Source: Enterococcus moraviensis ATCC BAA-383 (GTDB lineage: Bacteria > Bacillota > Bacilli > Lactobacillales > Enterococcaceae). Taken from it: a DNA stretch of 64,000 bases. The DNA is taken from the NCBI RefSeq assembly GCF_000407445.1, contig NZ_ASWB01000002.1, positions 682,001 to 746,000 on the forward strand, given 5' to 3'. Below the pieces are notes generated by a model. That model saw nothing but the letters and a program-made list of their open reading frames with translations. It was not told where the DNA came from and did not search any database. Within the stretch, counting starts at the first letter, position 1, and each line of letters starts with the position of its first letter. Both the position numbers and the translations under genes were made by a program. Below, in pieces: positions 61,415 to 64,000 of this stretch.

Positions 61415-62059
61415 ATGAAGGTTTTAATCACAGGTTTTGATCCATTTGGGGGAGATTCAGTGAATCCCGCGTATGAGGCAGTAAAACAGCTTCCAAATGA
61501 AGTGGCTGGAGCACAAATCATTAAATTAGAAATACCAACTGTTTTTAGGGAGAGTGCTAGAATACTTGAAGCAGCAATGAAAGAGCATGCGCCAGACATT
61601 GTGATTTGTGTTGGACAAGCAGGCGGCCGCAGTGCCGTTTCATTTGAACGAGTAGCAATCAATTTAGCAGAAGCAAGAATACCAGATAATCAAGGCAATC
61701 AACCGATTGGAACAAAAGTGGAAGAAAATGGCGAGACGGCCTATTTTACTTCGTTACCGATTAAAGCAATGATGAAAAATGTTCAAGCACATAATTTGCC
61801 AGCCTATATTTCATATACAGCTGGAACCTTTGTTTGTAACGATATCATGTATCGACTCTTGTATATGATTGATAAAGAATTTGTAGGGATTAAAGGTGGT
61901 TTTGTGCATGTTCCATTTGTACCAGAACAAGTAATCAATCGACCTATAGGAACACCCTCAATGTCGCTTCAACACATTACAGAATCACTTATTTATGCAA
62001 TTGAAGCGGCAGTAAGAACCGAAGTAGATAGTGAAGTAAATGCAGGAACGACACATTAG
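61415..62059 (+). CDS. pcp: Pyrrolidone-carboxylate peptidase
   Basis: 214 aa; the ATG at 61415 lies 9 bases from GGAGG, better than the GTG two codons upstream. Catalytic triad E78 (SFERVAINL), C141 (GTFVCNDIMY) and H165 (GGFVHVPFVP). Removes N-terminal pyroglutamate from peptides in the cytoplasm. Confidence 0.95.
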   Translation: MKVLITGFDPFGGDSVNPAYEAVKQLPNEVAGAQIIKLEIPTVFRESARILEAAMKEHAPDIVICVGQAGGRSAVSFERVAINLAEARIPDNQGNQPIGTKVEENGETAYFTSLPIKAMMKNVQAHNLPAYISYTAGTFVCNDIMYRLLYMIDKEFVGIKGGFVHVPFVPEQVINRPIGTPSMSLQHITESLIYAIEAAVRTEVDSEVNAGTTH

Positions 62060-62111
62060 AATCAGTTCAATTTAAAGAGGAACAATAGTGTACCTAACGT
62101 GTGTATTTTTT

Positions 62112-62155
62112 GAGACTAGAATATAGCTCGTAGAGTTATATTCCAGCCTCTTTTG
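62112..62155 (+). terminator. Long terminator hairpin, copy C of the repeat family
   Basis: GAGACTAGAATATAGCTC pairs imperfectly with GAGTTATATTCCAGCCTC around GTA, then TTTTG. The CTCGTAGAGTT apex is shared with the hairpins at 49283 and 51158. Confidence 0.65.
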
Positions 62156-62197
62156 TTTTATTCAATGAATTGAAAAGAAGATAAGATTATATTTTAC

Positions 62198-62218
62198 TGA
62201 TAATGATTCTCATTATCA
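62198..62218 (+). promoter_or_regulatory. Fur box (iron regulation)
   Basis: TGATAATGA, a TTC centre, then TCATTATCA: a perfect 9-bp palindrome matching the Fur consensus over all positions. A TATACT -10-like element follows near 62230, so bound Fur would cover the promoter. It lies 44 bases before the next gene. Confidence 0.88.
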
Positions 62219-62261
62219 TGTCGTTGTGATATACTAACCCAATAAGGAAAGGAGCGCTTCA

Positions 62262-63419
62262 ATGAATGAAATTAAAATAAATGATAACATAATAGCATAT
62301 GATACTGTAGCGACAGAACGTTGCTCTGTTAAGATCAACGATCAATTATATATTGAAGATAAAGTATACCCACGTTATTTTATCGGTGAAACAACAATGA
62401 CATTTTTTGATTTTTATCGAGCGGATTGCCCAAATGTTCAAGAAACTGATTATCACTTATCAGAAACATTTCAACAAATCATCGGTAGATTTCCTCATAC
62501 AAACCAACAAAAAATCATGGTAAATGAGAACAAGTATAGTATGAAACACGTTCCTATTTACGTCACTGGAAAAGACTATATTGTAGCCCAAATCAAACAA
62601 GAAGCTTATCCTGAATTCAAAGAGAAATTTAAAAAAATTCAGTCTTTGGTACCTGTATTGGAAGAGGATACTGTATCGATTACGGGCTATAAAAGGAAAC
62701 GTCTATTTTTAGATGGTACATATGGTTCTAGAGTGTTACTTGAAGAAAAAATTGGGCAAAATGTCCATCCCATTCAGGATAAGCTAGAATATGTGAACGA
62801 ACTATATTCTTTTGCACATTATAGTTATGCAGCGATGGTTCAATTTCTACCGGAATATGAAATCAACACCTATGATCAGTTTCATGAAGCATATGGGAAA
62901 TTCGTCTATAGTTTTACTGTGACCAAAAATGGACAGACGATTCCGCTTCTTTGGCCGGATTATTTATACCACAAACCTGAAAATCATTTAGAATTTGGTC
63001 TTTTGGCGAATACGAAAGAACCTAGATATCAATTGTTTGATCATTGGGAAACCAATGAAATTGTTAAGATCGACATCTTGGCAGAAGGATTTGAAGATGT
63101 TCAGTTTGAAACACACTTAAAACAGCCAATGAGTTTTCCTCCTAAGCTATCAAAATCGGAGTATACTTTTGGGGAAGTCATTTGTTTGTCGCTTGATCCT
63201 AGACTAGTGAAAGAATTAGCGGAAGAAAAAGCTGACTTTGAATTATTCAAAACGAAAAAAACATCTGAAAATGGGTATTCATTAGCGTTTGAATTGGAAG
63301 ATGAACGATTATTGTTGCCAAGCGCACAATTTGAAAAACCAGGACGCTTTCAGTTGAGAATTACTAGTGAGTCATTTGGACAGCTATTATTTTTATTTAT
63401 GATTAAACAAGAAGGGTAA
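62262..63419 (+). CDS. Unknown protein of a Fur-controlled operon, 385 aa
   Basis: Starts after AAAGGAG. No signal peptide or membrane segment; a mixed alpha/beta protein with a beta-rich C-terminal third. Cysteine-poor and without enzyme motifs that I recognise. Its place behind a Fur box and 8 bases before an ECF S component suggests a role in iron or tetrapyrrole handling, for example releasing or processing the cargo. This is inference only. Confidence 0.7.
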   Translation: MNEIKINDNIIAYDTVATERCSVKINDQLYIEDKVYPRYFIGETTMTFFDFYRADCPNVQETDYHLSETFQQIIGRFPHTNQQKIMVNENKYSMKHVPIYVTGKDYIVAQIKQEAYPEFKEKFKKIQSLVPVLEEDTVSITGYKRKRLFLDGTYGSRVLLEEKIGQNVHPIQDKLEYVNELYSFAHYSYAAMVQFLPEYEINTYDQFHEAYGKFVYSFTVTKNGQTIPLLWPDYLYHKPENHLEFGLLANTKEPRYQLFDHWETNEIVKIDILAEGFEDVQFETHLKQPMSFPPKLSKSEYTFGEVICLSLDPRLVKELAEEKADFELFKTKKTSENGYSLAFELEDERLLLPSAQFEKPGRFQLRITSESFGQLLFLFMIKQEG

Positions 63420-63427
63420 TTATAAGC

Positions 63428-64000
63428 ATGAAAAAGTTAAAAATTCAAGATTTTATTTCAATTGGCATTTACACAGCTATTTATTTTTTAGTTGTTACGA
63501 TTGCTATGGTCTTATTACGCTTTACGATACCGGCTTTTAATTCAATATTAATTCCAAGTGCTACGGCACTTTTTGCGGGAATCGTTTATTTATTAGTTAT
63601 TCATCGTATTCCACGATTTGGTGCAATTACGATCATGGGAAGCGTAATGGGGTTGTTCTTTTTAGTATCAGGTCATTTTCCACTCTCGTTTTTACCTAAT
63701 ATCCTTTGTGCTATTTTAGCTGATTGGATTCAATATCGAACAAAATTATCGGAAAAATTACGGACAATGGTTAGTTATACAGTCTTTAGCTTTGGCTTGA
63801 TGGGTCCTGTATTGCCATTATGGTTTATGAAAAATGCGTATATTGATTCATTGATAGCACGTGGCAAAGATTCAGTTTATATTGATAAAGTTTTCGCCCC
63901 GATAACGACAACAACTTTTTATGTTTGTGTTGTAGCTGTGATCGTCTGTAGTATTGTAGGAATCATGATCGGACAAAAAGTGTATGAGAAACATTTTGAT
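63428..64000 (+). CDS. MptD-type ECF transporter S component, 3' partial
   Basis: 191 residues are visible, and the frame runs off the window. About six membrane segments, with the family-typical IYTAIYFLVVTIAMVLLRF start, FAGIVYLLVIHRIPRFGAITIMG and GHFPLSFLPNILCAILADWIQY. It belongs to the MptD/Trep_Strep group of substrate-binding subunits. Being behind a Fur box, iron-bearing cargo such as haem is a fair guess. The ATPase and T subunits would be expected just beyond the window. Confidence 0.85.
   Translation, partial: MKKLKIQDFISIGIYTAIYFLVVTIAMVLLRFTIPAFNSILIPSATALFAGIVYLLVIHRIPRFGAITIMGSVMGLFFLVSGHFPLSFLPNILCAILADWIQYRTKLSEKLRTMVSYTVFSFGLMGPVLPLWFMKNAYIDSLIARGKDSVYIDKVFAPITTTTFYVCVVAVIVCSIVGIMIGQKVYEKHFD

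Overview
The window looks like the chromosome of a low-GC lactic acid bacterium, most likely an Enterococcus. The main clues are an Lsa-type ABC-F protein very close in sequence to E. faecalis Lsa(A), the LicT/RAT beta-glucoside operon, a PAP2-LytR fusion, ThiT under a TPP riboswitch, AT-rich codon use, and TTG/GTG starts with strong AAGGAGG ribosome binding sites. Species cannot be fixed from the sequence alone. Most genes are on the + strand.

1-15.3 kb is an accessory region. It starts with the end of an MDR oxidoreductase, followed by a gene-poor stretch with two diverged direct repeats around a tiny hydrophobic ORF. Next is a 1128-aa SF1 helicase carrying a C-terminal phospholipase-D nuclease domain, which is the architecture of the Mokosh type II anti-phage protein. 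A RelB/YafQ toxin-antitoxin pair follows, its antitoxin frameshifted in an A8 run. Then comes an apparently complete cluster for a 49-aa, four-cysteine bacteriocin-like peptide: C39 peptidase-ABC exporter, two membrane-anchored thioredoxin-like proteins, the peptide, and a permease-ATPase-permease set that probably gives immunity. A metallophosphoesterase of unknown role ends the region.

15.5-20.5 kb holds DoxX and a beta-glucoside operon: cre site, promoter, RAT antiterminator site and terminator, then PTS IIBCA, GH1 6-phospho-beta-glucosidase and LicT.

20.8-37.3 kb is a complete glycyl-radical microcompartment for choline breakdown (cut, GRM1-like). A MerR regulator precedes a MerR-style promoter with a 20-bp spacer. 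The operon encodes CutC (846 aa, with D216, C489, E491 and G821 in the known positions), its activase CutD, an alcohol dehydrogenase, an acylating aldehyde dehydrogenase, PduL, at least seven BMC-domain shell proteins, one EutN/CcmL vertex protein, EutJ-, EutQ-, EutP- and EutT-like accessory proteins and an EamA transporter. Choline would be cleaved to trimethylamine and acetaldehyde inside the shell. Acetaldehyde would then go to ethanol and to acetyl-CoA/acetyl phosphate. Oddities are a second aldehyde dehydrogenase without its catalytic cysteine, a EutP without a P-loop, a shell protein with a SAP/Rho-N-like tail, near-identical shell genes at both ends, and a structured 315-base gap inside the operon.

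37.3-64 kb is mostly housekeeping with several regulatory RNAs: an NADH oxidase-like flavoprotein; MarR plus a heterodimeric ABC exporter with a large Ala-rich extracellular insert; an M-box (Mg2+) riboswitch before a PAP2-LytR fusion; meso-DAP dehydrogenase; a NrdI-like flavodoxin; a TPP riboswitch and thiT; an ECF sigma/anti-sigma pair; a NagZ-like glycosidase with an apparent ATC start; an RpiR regulator; HAD and VOC proteins; an Lsa-type ABC-F gene with an attenuator-like leader; TetR plus an alpha/beta hydrolase; a J-like membrane protein; pyrrolidone carboxyl peptidase; and, behind a perfect Fur box, an unknown gene with an ECF-transporter S component cut by the window end. A family of long terminator hairpins sharing one apical motif recurs between 48 and 62 kb.
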